Source: Bacillus sp. OK048
GTDB lineage: Bacteria > Bacillota > Bacilli > Bacillales > Cytobacillaceae
NCBI RefSeq assembly: GCF_900103525.1
Contig: NZ_FNHN01000007.1
Location: forward strand, 62,001 to 126,000
Direction: 5' to 3'
Length of the DNA stretch: 64,000 bases
Shown one piece after another: positions 53,935 through 62,704 of the stretch (its first letter is position 1; every line of letters begins with the position of its first letter). Below the pieces are notes generated by a model. That model ran no database searches, was not told where the DNA came from, and saw nothing but the letters and a program-made list of their open reading frames with translations. The position numbers and the translations under genes are program-made.

Positions 53935-53948
53935 GGTAAACGCTTACA
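53935..53948. promoter_or_regulatory. cre site (CcpA-binding)
   Basis: GGTAAACGCTTACA matches the cre consensus TGWAANCGNTNWCA at 13 of 14 positions. It lies about 240 bases upstream of fdhD. The gap 53722-54188 holds no gene; a palindrome ATCGTACGAT (53901-53910) is also present. It suggests catabolite control of the formate dehydrogenase operon. Confidence 0.65.
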
Positions 53949-54188
53949 AAAAGCGACTTAACAATGCTTTGATAGTGCTAAATTGGTTGAAAAAGAAAAA
54001 AGTTCGATAATTCGACACAAAAACGTACGACGTTTGTCAAACGCTCATAAGTAGGGCGCTAATATTTATTATAAATTTAAGAGGCATAGTTTATTACATT
54101 TTGATGTGATAAATGTTGCTGAGAAGCTTGGGTAACATTATTACAATTGAAACGCTACGAAGGTAAATTCCTGAAAGGAGGGAAAACA

Positions 54189-54950
54189 ATGTACCGCAAA
54201 GGATGTCCTGATGAATATCCCATTACTCTCATTGTAAATGGGTATGAGATTGCAGTATTTCAATTAACGAAACACGACCTTGAGGATTGGGCCTATGGTT
54301 ATTTGTTTTCTGAAGGATTTATTCAGGAAGCGAGTGAAGTGGAATCCATTACCATAAATGAGGAAATGGGAAGCATCCATATTTCACTTCTGAATGGTTT
54401 TAATGAAGAAGAGTTGTTTACGAAGAAGAAGCACTATACAGCAGGCTGTGGGCGCGGTGTCACGTTTTTTTCGATGACAGACGTAAAAAACTTTCAAAAA
54501 GTAGCTACTGAATATAGATATAAATTGAGTTTTTTATTAAAAAAACAGAGTGAATTCGCTCGAAATTCACCGTTTTACTTGGAAACTGGCGGAATGCATG
54601 GGGCCTGTATTGTAGATGAAACAGGCAATATTACTGTCCGTGAAGACATTGGGCGGCACAATGCAGTCGATAAGATCATTGGCCACACGCTACGACTTGG
54701 GTTACATCCCGAAAGGTTGGTCTTATTAACAACCGGAAGGGTTTCATATGAAATGCTCTCCAAAGCAGCGAAATTTGGCTTTCCTGTTATTGGTTCACGA
54801 ACAGCCGCAACCAAGCAAGCTGTTCAATTGGCTAAATACTTAAATATAGAGGTAATTGGCTATTTACGAGGGAAAATGGCTAATATCTATACCTCAACAG
54901 GCCGAGTTCAAAATGATGTAGTGGAAGAACCCGCTGTAGAGATGCATTGA
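54189..54950 (+). CDS. fdhD: Formate dehydrogenase sulfurtransferase FdhD
   Basis: 253 residues. FdhD passes sulfur to the Mo or W of formate dehydrogenase and is needed for its activity. Family segments are ELTKHDLED-type start, FSEGFI, TAGCGRGVTFF, HGACIVDETGNITVREDIGRHNAVDKIIG and GRVSYEMLSKAAKFG. The Cys motif reads CGRG, so the second Cys of the E. coli CxxC is absent. ATG 54189 follows AAAGGAGGG; a TTG at 54147 is a poorer start. It lies directly upstream of the fdn genes. Confidence 0.9.
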   Translation: MYRKGCPDEYPITLIVNGYEIAVFQLTKHDLEDWAYGYLFSEGFIQEASEVESITINEEMGSIHISLLNGFNEEELFTKKKHYTAGCGRGVTFFSMTDVKNFQKVATEYRYKLSFLLKKQSEFARNSPFYLETGGMHGACIVDETGNITVREDIGRHNAVDKIIGHTLRLGLHPERLVLLTTGRVSYEMLSKAAKFGFPVIGSRTAATKQAVQLAKYLNIEVIGYLRGKMANIYTSTGRVQNDVVEEPAVEMH

Positions 54951-55022
54951 AGGGGGGGAAACAGAGTACAAAACTAGATATAAAAGGGATAATCTATTCA
55001 ATTCTGGGAAGGAGATAGAAAA

Positions 55023-58010
55023 ATGGTCGAAATCAACTTAAACCGCCGGCAATTCTTGAAGTTGTCTGGTGCGACTGCTGTGACGTTAGCAGTAGTTGAG
55101 CTAGGCTTTGATGAGAAAAAAGCTTATGCCAGCACAAAAGAATTCAAAATTGCTAAATCAACTGTAACACCAACCATCTGCTGCTTTTGCGGCGTAGGTT
55201 GTGGAATTTTAGTCCATACAAAGGACAATACCGTGGTTTATACGGAAGGGGATCCGGATAACCCAATTAACGAAGGTAAGCTATGTAGTAAAGGAACAAC
55301 CATTAGACAGTTATATACTTCTGAAAAACGTATTAAGAAACCGCTTTATCGTGCACCAGGCAGTAATAAATGGGAAGAAAAAGATTGGGAATGGATGTAT
55401 GAAACCATTGCCAAACGTGTGAAGGAAACGCGTGACAAGACGTTTGTTGTCACTGAAGATGGCATGACAGTAAATAAGACCGAGGCAATTGCCAGTCTTG
55501 GCGGAGCAGCTCTTGATAACGAAGAGACGTACCTGCTTGCAAAAATGATGAGAGGGCTTGGTGTTACCTATTTAGAGCACCAGGCACGAATATGACATAG
55601 TTCTACGGTTGCCGGTCTGGCACCTTCATTTGGTCGTGGAGCAATGACTAACAGTTGGAATGATGTGCAGTATACTGATTGTGCGTTGATTATGGGCGCA
55701 AACCCAGCAGAAAACCATCCAATTAGCTTTAGATGGTTAACGAAAGCGAAAGAGAATGGCGGAAAAATAATAAGTGTTGACCCTCGTTATACAAGAACAT
55801 CGTCAATGTCTGATATTTATGCACCATTACGCTCGGGAACTGATATTCCGTTTATGGGCGGAATGATCAAATATGCGCTTGAAAATAATCTTTACCACAA
55901 AGAGTATGTTGCTAAATATACAAACGCAAGCTTTATTGTAAATCCAAGTTATAAATTTGAAGACGGCTTATTCTCAGGATACAACGCAGATAAGCGTGCT
56001 TATGATAAAACGCAGTGGGCATTTGAAAAAGATGCTGAAGGAAACCTAGTAAAAGACTATACCTTGGAACACCCAAGATCTGTTTTTCAATTAATGAAAA
56101 ATCACTACTCACGCTATGATGTAGACACAGTAGTAAAAATAACAGGAACACCAAAAGAAGACTTATTAAAGGTATATGAAGCGTTCTGTGCAACTGGTCA
56201 AGTCGGTAAAGCAGGAACGATCATGTATGCAATGGGTACAACCCAGCATACAGTTGGTACGCAAAACGTTCGGGCTTTTGCCATCATTCAACTTCTTTTA
56301 GGTAATATTGGTTTGCCAGGCGGCGGAGTTAACGCAATGCGCGGTGAATCCAACGTTCAAGGTTCAACAGATTTCGGGTTACTATATGGTAACTTAACAG
56401 GATATTTGAATACTCCTACCTCTACAGATGTGAAGAATGCTACATTAGCAGGACATTTAGAAAAAGAAACACCAAAAACAGGTTACTGGAGCAATAAACC
56501 GAAGTTCATTGTCAGCTTGTTAAAAGCTTGGTATGGACCGAATGCACATGCTGATAACGAGTTTGGCTATCAGTTCCTGCCAAAGGGAAATAAAAATTAT
56601 TCGCATATCAACCTGTTTAAGGCGATGTACGATGGTAAGCTCGAAGGAGCATTCCTATTTGGAACAAACCCAGTAGTCGGAGGACCGAATGCAGGAAAAG
56701 AACTAGATGCACTTTCCAATTTAAAATGGTTAGTAGCGGTTGACCTTTGGGAAACGGAAACTTCAGCTTTCTGGCAAAAAGAAGCTGGCAGTGACCCATC
56801 TAAGATCAACACAGAGGTATTCCTACTTCCAGCATGTTCTTCTTATGAAAAAGAAGGAAGCGTTTCAAACAGCTCTCGCTGGATGCAGTATCGCTGGCAG
56901 GCAATTAAGCCTCTTGGTGACTCAAAGGCAGACTTAGAAATTATCCATGAGCTTGCAACAAGAATTAAAGGTTTATATAAAAATGAAGCAGGTCCAGTAG
57001 CAGAACCAATCCATGCTCTTTACTGGAACTATGGTGAAGGACACCATCCAGATATCGACCTAGTATGTAAAGAAATCAATGGTTATGACGTAAATACAGG
57101 CAAACTAATTGCTGGTTTTGGTGCTCTTAAGGATGATGGATCAACCTGTTCAGGTAACTGGATCTATTGCGGATTCTACCCAGAAGAAGGTAAAAATCGT
57201 GCGAAAAACCGTGACAAAAAAGATACAGGAATGAGTTTGTATCTAAACTGGTCGTATGCTTGGCCGATGAACCGTCGTATTCTATACAACCGTGCTTCAT
57301 GTGATCCAAACGGTGTTCCATACAATAAAGAAAAGGCGATTGTATGGTATGACGCAGTCCAAGGTAAATGGACTGGTGTAGACGTACCTGACTTTGTAGC
57401 GACCAGAAAGCCTGGCGATGCAGGTTTCGAAGATCCATTCATCATGATGAATGATGGGGTAGGCGGAGTTTTTGCTCCAACCTTAAATGATGGTCCATTA
57501 CCAGAACACTATGAGCCATTTGAAAGCCCAGCCAAGAATTTACTCTCAAGTCAAGAGATTAACCCAGCTATCCAATTGTTTGATGGTAAATTCAATGAGC
57601 GCGGCTTTAAAGCAGACTTCCCAATCGTTGCTACAACTTACCGTGTAAGTGAGCACTGGCAGTCTGGTACGATGACACGTAACCAAGAATGGTTATCAGA
57701 GCTTGTTCCACATATGTATATTGAAATAAGTGAAGAGTTAGCAAAAGAAAAAGGCATCAAAAATAAAGATGAAGTTATTGTCAGCTCGGCTCGTGGTGAG
57801 GTAAAAGCTTATGCAATGGTAACAAAACGCTTTAAGCCACACAAAATTGATGGCAAAAATGTTCATCAAATCGGTATGCCATGGCATTTCGGTTATAAAG
57901 GGATTGCAACTGGGGAGACAGCGAACCGTCTGACACCTCATATCGGGGATGCGAATTCAACCATTCCTGAATATAAGGCATTCCTCTGTAACGTAAGGAG
58001 GGCTGACTAA
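55023..58010 (+). CDS. fdnG: Formate dehydrogenase catalytic subunit, selenoprotein (FdnG type)
   Basis: 995 residues if UGA at 55593-55595 is read as selenocysteine (Sec191). The peptide around it, EHQARI-U-HSSTVAGLAPSFGRGAMTN, matches the Sec site of E. coli FdnG (DNQARV-U-HGPTVASLAP). A twin-arginine signal, NRRQFLK, lies at the N-terminus. A [4Fe-4S] site, C-x2-C-x3-C with a later Cys in KLCSKG, follows. The rest is the molybdopterin oxidoreductase fold with the C-terminal dinucleotide-binding domain (ending about 995). The start ATG has AAGGAGAT. It is the first gene of fdnGHI. Sec insertion needs selABC, which are not in this window. Confidence 0.93.
55593..55624 (+). promoter_or_regulatory. 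UGA selenocysteine codon and SECIS hairpin
   Basis: The UGA at 55593-55595 is followed, 11 bases later, by the hairpin GGTTGCCGGTCTGGCACC (55607-55624). GGT pairs with ACC, one U is bulged, GCC pairs with GGC, and the loop is GGTCT. This is the form of the E. coli fdhF SECIS, including the bulged U and the GU loop. Confidence 0.92.
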
Positions 58011-58837
58011 TGGCCACTGAATATGTAAAATATGTCGATGTGACCAAGTGCGACGGCTGTCGTGCCTGTATGGTTGCCTGTAAAAACTGGAATGACCTTC
58101 CGGCTGAGCAGCAGGATTTCCAAGGCAGTGTTCAATCACATGCGAAGACAACTGCTGATACTTGGAACGTATTGCAATACATTGAGCACGAAAATTCCAA
58201 TGGAAAACTAGACTACCTATTCCGTCATTCTTCTTGTATGCACTGTACAGACGCAGCGTGTGAAAAGGTTTGTCCAGAGAATGCAATCAGCTACACTGAA
58301 TTTGGTACAGTTGTCATTGACCATGAAAAATGTGTTGGCTGTGGATATTGCGTGCAAAACTGTCCATTTGAAGTGATCTCTCTTAAGGAATACATTGATA
58401 AAAATGGCGATAAATATCGTAAAGCAAACAAATGTACCATGTGTACAGATCGTTTGGAAGAAGGCTTACAGCCTGCTTGCGTAAATACTTGTCATACAGG
58501 TGCGATGGAGTTCGGTGACAAAGCTGCGATGATCAAGAAGGCAGAAGATCGTGTTAAACAAATTAAAGACCGTTATCCGAACGCAATGGTTTATAACCCA
58601 CAAGGTGTTGGTGGTACACATACAGTTTATGTACTAGCTGAAAAACCATCTGTTTACGGATTACCTGAAAATCCTAAAGTTCCAACATCTGCTGTTATTT
58701 GGAAAGACTATGCACAGCCAATAGGCAAAATGATGATTGGTGCAACTACAATGGCGGTTGTTGGTGCCTTCATTACCAATAAGATTATTAGTAAGAAGAA
58801 CGCTAAAAACGAAGACGGAGGTGAGCACCATGAGTAA
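58010..58837 (+). CDS. fdnH: Formate dehydrogenase iron-sulfur subunit (FdnH type)
   Basis: 275 residues. Four [4Fe-4S] clusters are visible from Cys motifs: CDGCRACMVAC, CMHCTDAACEKVC, CVGCGYCVQNC and CTMC...CVNTC. A C-terminal hydrophobic helix (MMIGATTMAVVGAFITNKII) anchors the protein in the membrane, as in E. coli FdnH. It carries electrons from FdnG to the cytochrome subunit. The ATG follows AAGGAGGG and overlaps the fdnG stop by one base; the stop overlaps fdnI by eight bases. Confidence 0.93.
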   Translation: MATEYVKYVDVTKCDGCRACMVACKNWNDLPAEQQDFQGSVQSHAKTTADTWNVLQYIEHENSNGKLDYLFRHSSCMHCTDAACEKVCPENAISYTEFGTVVIDHEKCVGCGYCVQNCPFEVISLKEYIDKNGDKYRKANKCTMCTDRLEEGLQPACVNTCHTGAMEFGDKAAMIKKAEDRVKQIKDRYPNAMVYNPQGVGGTHTVYVLAEKPSVYGLPENPKVPTSAVIWKDYAQPIGKMMIGATTMAVVGAFITNKIISKKNAKNEDGGEHHE

Positions 58838-59570
58838 GCCTCAAAAGTCGACAGTAAAAGTAAAACGTTTTTCTAAAGCGTTTGTTTGGGCACATGCGGT
58901 TAATGCCATTTCGTTCTTTGCCCTGTATATTACGGCTTTGCCAATGTATACTGAGTTCTTTGACTGGTTGTACCCGGTGTTGGGCGGTCCTGAAGGTGCA
59001 CGTTTGCTGCACAGAATATTTGCAGTAGCATTCATATCACCAACGCTTATCTGGGTGATCTTTGACTTCAAAGGCTTTAAGCTTTGGATGAAAGAGCTTG
59101 TTACTTGGAAAAAACGAGATCTTGAGTTCTTTACTGAATTCGTAAAGGAACTTTTCGGTTTCAATTTCAAGCACGTTAGACAAACATTCTTTAACGCGGG
59201 TGAAAAGATTAACTCAATCATCCAAATTGTCACAGCGATCTTAATTATCGGTTCAGGCTTCCCAATGTGGTTTCCTGAAATCTTCCCAAGAGCGGTTGTA
59301 CAGTGGGGATATTTACTACACAACGTTGGTTTCGGTCTTGCTATAGCGGTAGTCGTAGGACATGTCTATCTATCTGTTATTCACAAAAACTCTAAACCAG
59401 GATATTCCGGTGTTATCACAGGCGAAGTACCTGCATGGTGGGCTAAAGAACACTATCCAGACTGGTACGATGAAGAAGTCGCAAAAGGTAACTTCCCTGA
59501 CATTGATGCGAATGGCAATCCAATAAAACCAACTAGCCCTGACAAGAAAAAGAAGAAAAAAGGCGCTTGA
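58830..59570 (+). CDS. fdnI: Formate dehydrogenase cytochrome b subunit (FdnI type)
   Basis: 246 residues with four helices. Heme and quinone-site histidines lie in helices at AHAVNAISF, LLHRIFAVAF and LLHNVGFGLAIAVVVGHVY, as in the FdnI cytochrome b family. The C-terminus is Lys-rich (DKKKKKKGA). ATG 58830 is chosen because GGAGGTGAG lies just upstream; a longer in-frame start at 58737 would run through fdnH. Menaquinone is the expected acceptor. A terminator follows. Confidence 0.9.
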   Translation: MSKPQKSTVKVKRFSKAFVWAHAVNAISFFALYITALPMYTEFFDWLYPVLGGPEGARLLHRIFAVAFISPTLIWVIFDFKGFKLWMKELVTWKKRDLEFFTEFVKELFGFNFKHVRQTFFNAGEKINSIIQIVTAILIIGSGFPMWFPEIFPRAVVQWGYLLHNVGFGLAIAVVVGHVYLSVIHKNSKPGYSGVITGEVPAWWAKEHYPDWYDEEVAKGNFPDIDANGNPIKPTSPDKKKKKKGA

Positions 59571-59575
59571 TAATG

Positions 59576-59657
59576 AAAAGCGGAAGCGCCTTGGTCAGCC
59601 ACGACAAGCACTGCAGGACCGAAGTGACCTCGAGGGGCTAGGCGCTGTAGCTAGACA
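59576..59657. repeat. Dispersed repeat, family A copy 3
   Basis: The copy opens AAAAGCGGAAGCGCCTTGG and closes GGCGCTGTAGCTAGACA; the arms GGCGC/GCGCC pair partly. It starts within a few bases of the fdnI stop. Together with the family B element it fills the 59571-59956 gap, in which no gene is seen. Confidence 0.85.
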
Positions 59658-59679
59658 TTACTTAAAAATTTTATACTAA

Positions 59680-59714
59680 TAAAGGCTGTCTCTTGCAGGA
59701 CAGCCTTTATTTAA
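59680..59714 (+). terminator. Terminator after fdnGHI
   Basis: AAAGGCTGTC pairs with GACAGCCTTT, followed by ATTTAAAG. Transcription of fdhE past this point would need a new promoter. Confidence 0.8.
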
Positions 59715-59721
59715 AGAAAAA

Positions 59722-59900
59722 CTGTGTTAAATGAAACTGTTGATTTTATAACCTGTTGATTTGAGCGGAAGGCACGAGACTCCTGCGGGACTAGCAGGTC
59801 AGGGTGAGACCCCGCAGTCGCGCAGCGGCGAGGAGGCTCACCGACCGCCCGCGGAAAGCGAAGTGCCTGGAGCTCAAATCAACAGCCAAGTTTAACACAG
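59722..59900. repeat. GC-rich palindromic element, family B
   Basis: The ends CTGTGTTAAA (59722-59731) and TTTAACACAG (59891-59900) are exact complements. A second pair, TGTTGATTTGAGC (59754-59766) and GCTCAAATCAACA (59872-59884), is also exact. The core is GC-rich, with GACTCCTGCGGGA, ACCCCGCAG and GGAGGCTCACCG, unlike its surroundings. I recall similar elements in many Bacillus intergenic regions. Confidence 0.85.
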
Positions 59901-59956
59901 CCAGAGAAAAACGGATATAAAAGTTAGCAGCCAATAAATAAAAGAGGTGCACAACG

Positions 59957-60772
59957 ATGAAAAAATCTGTTGTTTCAAAAGAATATCAGAATTTACAGAA
60001 GGATATTATCGCTCTTCAAGAGAATTGGAAAGAGAGCATTAATCCAGAGTCAATTATTCCTAACCTAGATAAAGCGGCAATGTCAGCAGGAGTGCCGGCT
60101 GCGGCATTAGCGTCTATTAATTTCGATATTTCACTATTCTTACAGTGGATAGAGGAAGTAAATGCTCTGTTAAGTAAGAACAACCCTGACCATGAAACGA
60201 AGCTTACTGGTGTTTTATCCCTTTTAACCGAAGAAACGGTCATTCGCTGGATTGATGAAGCATTTTCTTTTAATAGTGTTTATTTTTCAGACTTTGCTGT
60301 GGAAAATGAACTAGATGAGTGGATCCCACAATTTCTTGCTGAAACAGCTCTACGACCTTACTTACAGCTAACTGCAGAAAAAATTCAGCACGAAATTACT
60401 CATGCTGTTCCTGGTGCTGGCTGTCCAGTATGTGGAGAACCAGCACGACTTGCTGTTCTTGAAGATGAAGGGAAAAAAGTAATGACATGCCCTCGTTGTC
60501 TGGCTCATTGGAATGCAAAACGGATTGAATGTGCTCACTGCGGTAATGATGACCACAAAACCATTCAGTACTTGACGATTGAAGGCGACGCTTCCTCACA
60601 AATACAGGTTTGCGAAAAGTGTATGGGGTATATTAAAGTGATAGATATAAGACAATATCTTAGCAAACCGTCCGCTGCTATGCTGGATTTAAATACGATC
60701 CATCTTGACTTTGTAGCTCAAGAACAAGGCTATCAAGCAGTGGGAGTTATGAAAAGCGGAAGCGACTGTTAA
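59957..60772 (+). CDS. fdhE: Formate dehydrogenase accessory protein FdhE
   Basis: 271 residues. FdhE is needed for assembly of FDH-N type enzymes. The C-terminal half has four CxxC zinc/iron motifs: CPVCGEP, CPRCLAHW, CAHCGND and CEKCMGY. The N-terminal half is helical. An AGAGGTG site precedes the ATG. The final residues MKSGSDC and the stop are encoded by the start of a family A repeat (60751 on), so the original C-terminus has been replaced. It lies between fdnGHI and mobA. Confidence 0.9.
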   Translation: MKKSVVSKEYQNLQKDIIALQENWKESINPESIIPNLDKAAMSAGVPAAALASINFDISLFLQWIEEVNALLSKNNPDHETKLTGVLSLLTEETVIRWIDEAFSFNSVYFSDFAVENELDEWIPQFLAETALRPYLQLTAEKIQHEITHAVPGAGCPVCGEPARLAVLEDEGKKVMTCPRCLAHWNAKRIECAHCGNDDHKTIQYLTIEGDASSQIQVCEKCMGYIKVIDIRQYLSKPSAAMLDLNTIHLDFVAQEQGYQAVGVMKSGSDC

Positions 60773-60810
60773 GCGACGTACACTAGTCGCTAGTCCGCTT
60801 GCGCTAGACA
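60751..60810. repeat. Dispersed repeat, family A copy 4, over the fdhE end
   Basis: GAAAAGCGGAAGCGACTGTTAAG opens, and TCCGCTTGCGCTAGACA closes. The first 20 bases are translated as the end of FdhE and carry its TAA (60770-60772). Confidence 0.8.
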
Positions 60811-60843
60811 AGCGAAACAAACAAATTAAGAAGGTGTTTTTTC

Positions 60844-61440
60844 ATGAAAGCTGCGGCTATTATTTTATCAGGTGGGAAATCAAGCAGAATGGGCACCAAC
60901 AAGGCTCTCTTAAAATTAAATGAGAAAACCACCATAGAAAGAATGGTTGATACGCTAAAGGTATATTTTGATGATATTATTCTCGTAACCAATGATGTGG
61001 ATGCCTATCAATTTTTAGGCGTGACAATGGTATCCGATCACTATCAAGGAAAGGGACCGCTTGCTGGCTTCCATGCTGGGTTAAATGCCTCTACCTATGA
61101 TTTGAATTTTATTGTAGCGTGCGATATGCCGTTTATTTCTGGAGAACTTGCTGCGACCCTTATCGAGAAGATTGACCATTATGATGCCTTAGTCCCTGTT
61201 ATTAATGGGAAAATGCAACCCTTATGTGCTGTTTTTCAAAAGACGACAGTGAATAAAATTGAAGAATGTATTGAAAATGGACGTCTTCCGATAAAAAATC
61301 TGCTCGACCATTTAAATGTCCTTTATTTAACGGAAAAAGATTTACAGTATTATAGTAATATAGACATAGAACGTGTCTTTTTCAATATGAATCATCCGCA
61401 TGAGTATGAGGACGCAAAAAAGTGGTTAGAAGTCGATTAA
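60844..61440 (+). CDS. mobA: Molybdenum cofactor guanylyltransferase MobA
   Basis: 198 residues. MobA joins GMP to Mo-molybdopterin to make the bis-MGD cofactor used by FdnG. It has the nucleotide-binding LSGGKSSRMGTNKALLKL at 10-27, VSDHYQGKGPLAGFHAGL and ACDMPF near 98 for Mg2+. AAGGTGT precedes the ATG. It lies directly upstream of moeA. Confidence 0.92.
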   Translation: MKAAAIILSGGKSSRMGTNKALLKLNEKTTIERMVDTLKVYFDDIILVTNDVDAYQFLGVTMVSDHYQGKGPLAGFHAGLNASTYDLNFIVACDMPFISGELAATLIEKIDHYDALVPVINGKMQPLCAVFQKTTVNKIEECIENGRLPIKNLLDHLNVLYLTEKDLQYYSNIDIERVFFNMNHPHEYEDAKKWLEVD

Positions 61441-61449
61441 GCAGGAAGG

Positions 61450-62694
61450 ATGAAAAGTACAGTGCAATTTTTCAAAGTAAAAACAGTCGAAGAAACCTAT
61501 GCAATGATAGAAGAAAAGATTCCAGCGATAAAAGATACTGAAGTACGTCCATTGGAAGAAGCTCTTGATTATATCCTTGCGGCGTGCGTCACCGCGCAGG
61601 AAAATGTCCCCAGCTTTGACCGCTCAACGGTTGATGGCTATGCGGTAAGAGCGAAGGATACCTATGGATCATCCGATTCGATGCCAGGATTCTTAACGGT
61701 AGTCGGAGAGGTGAAGATGGGTGAGTCGGCTGCGATTCCTGTAGGTCAAGGGGAAGCCATTTATGTCCCGACAGGTGGTATGATACCGCCAGGCAGTGAT
61801 AGCGTGATGATGATTGAACATTGTGAAGACCATGATGGCCTCTTAAATGCCTATAAGTCCGTTGCCCCCAGCGAAAATATTATTCGTGCAGGTGAGGACA
61901 TCCGAGCAGGAGAGATTCTTCTTCCACAAGGAACGAGGCTAAGGCCGCAGGAGCTAGGCGCGATTGCTTCACTGGGCATTAGTCAGGTTACGGTATACCG
62001 CAAGCTCAAAGTAGGATACCTATCCTCTGGTGACGAAATTGTCCCATATCAAACTGTGAAACTATCAGAAGGGCAAATCCGTGATATTAACTTTTTGACC
62101 ATCGCTGGCCTCGCGAAGCAATGGAATATCGAGGTTGTCTATGGCGGAATCGTGAAAGATGACTTTCAAGAATTCCAGCCAAAGGCACAAGCACTATATG
62201 ATGAGGTTGACTGCTTAATTCTATCTGGAGGAAGCTCAGTCGGCGCAAAGGACTACACAACAGATGTCATTGGGTCCCTTGGTACACCGGGTGTATTTGT
62301 TCACGGGATTTCTATTAAACCGGGAAAGCCAACCATTCTTGCAGTAGCAAATGGTAAACCAGTCATCGGCTTGCCAGGACATCCGGCGTCGGCGATGATT
62401 ATTTTCATGCTTTTTGGTGAAAAAATTCTTCGGAAATTAAAAGGCGAAAAAATAGATAAGAAACCTGATCGAGTTTTCGCACGGATAACGAAAAATATTC
62501 CTTCTGCACCGGGAAGAGCTGATTATATTCGGGTTCGTTTGTTTGAAAAAGAAGGAGAATGGTGGGCGGAGCCTATCATTGGTAAATCAGGCTTAATTAC
62601 GACACTCGTAAAAAGCGATGGAATTGTTGAGATTACTTCAGAAAAAGAGGGGATTTCACAGGGAGATTTTGTACCTGTGATTGCAACACGATAA
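61450..62694 (+). CDS. moeA: Molybdopterin molybdenumtransferase MoeA
   Basis: 414 residues. MoeA inserts molybdate into adenylated molybdopterin. Typical segments are SFDRSTVDGYAVRA near 53, YVPTGGMIPPGSDSVMMIEH, VGYLSSGDEIVPY, the ILSGGSSVGAKDYT MPT-binding loop, and VIGLPGHPASAMIIF. The C-terminal domain IV is present. The start is uncertain between ATG 61450, close to AGGAAGG, and GTG 61462. The next gene is a second MoeA-like protein. Confidence 0.92.
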   Translation: MKSTVQFFKVKTVEETYAMIEEKIPAIKDTEVRPLEEALDYILAACVTAQENVPSFDRSTVDGYAVRAKDTYGSSDSMPGFLTVVGEVKMGESAAIPVGQGEAIYVPTGGMIPPGSDSVMMIEHCEDHDGLLNAYKSVAPSENIIRAGEDIRAGEILLPQGTRLRPQELGAIASLGISQVTVYRKLKVGYLSSGDEIVPYQTVKLSEGQIRDINFLTIAGLAKQWNIEVVYGGIVKDDFQEFQPKAQALYDEVDCLILSGGSSVGAKDYTTDVIGSLGTPGVFVHGISIKPGKPTILAVANGKPVIGLPGHPASAMIIFMLFGEKILRKLKGEKIDKKPDRVFARITKNIPSAPGRADYIRVRLFEKEGEWWAEPIIGKSGLITTLVKSDGIVEITSEKEGISQGDFVPVIATR

Positions 62695-62704
62695 GGGGGA
62701 ACGA

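Noticed and set aside
55593..55643. Stop codon splitting the formate dehydrogenase into 190- and 788-residue pieces
   Set aside because: Not a nonsense mutation or pseudogene: the UGA is at the known Sec position and has a SECIS hairpin, and the frame continues without shift.
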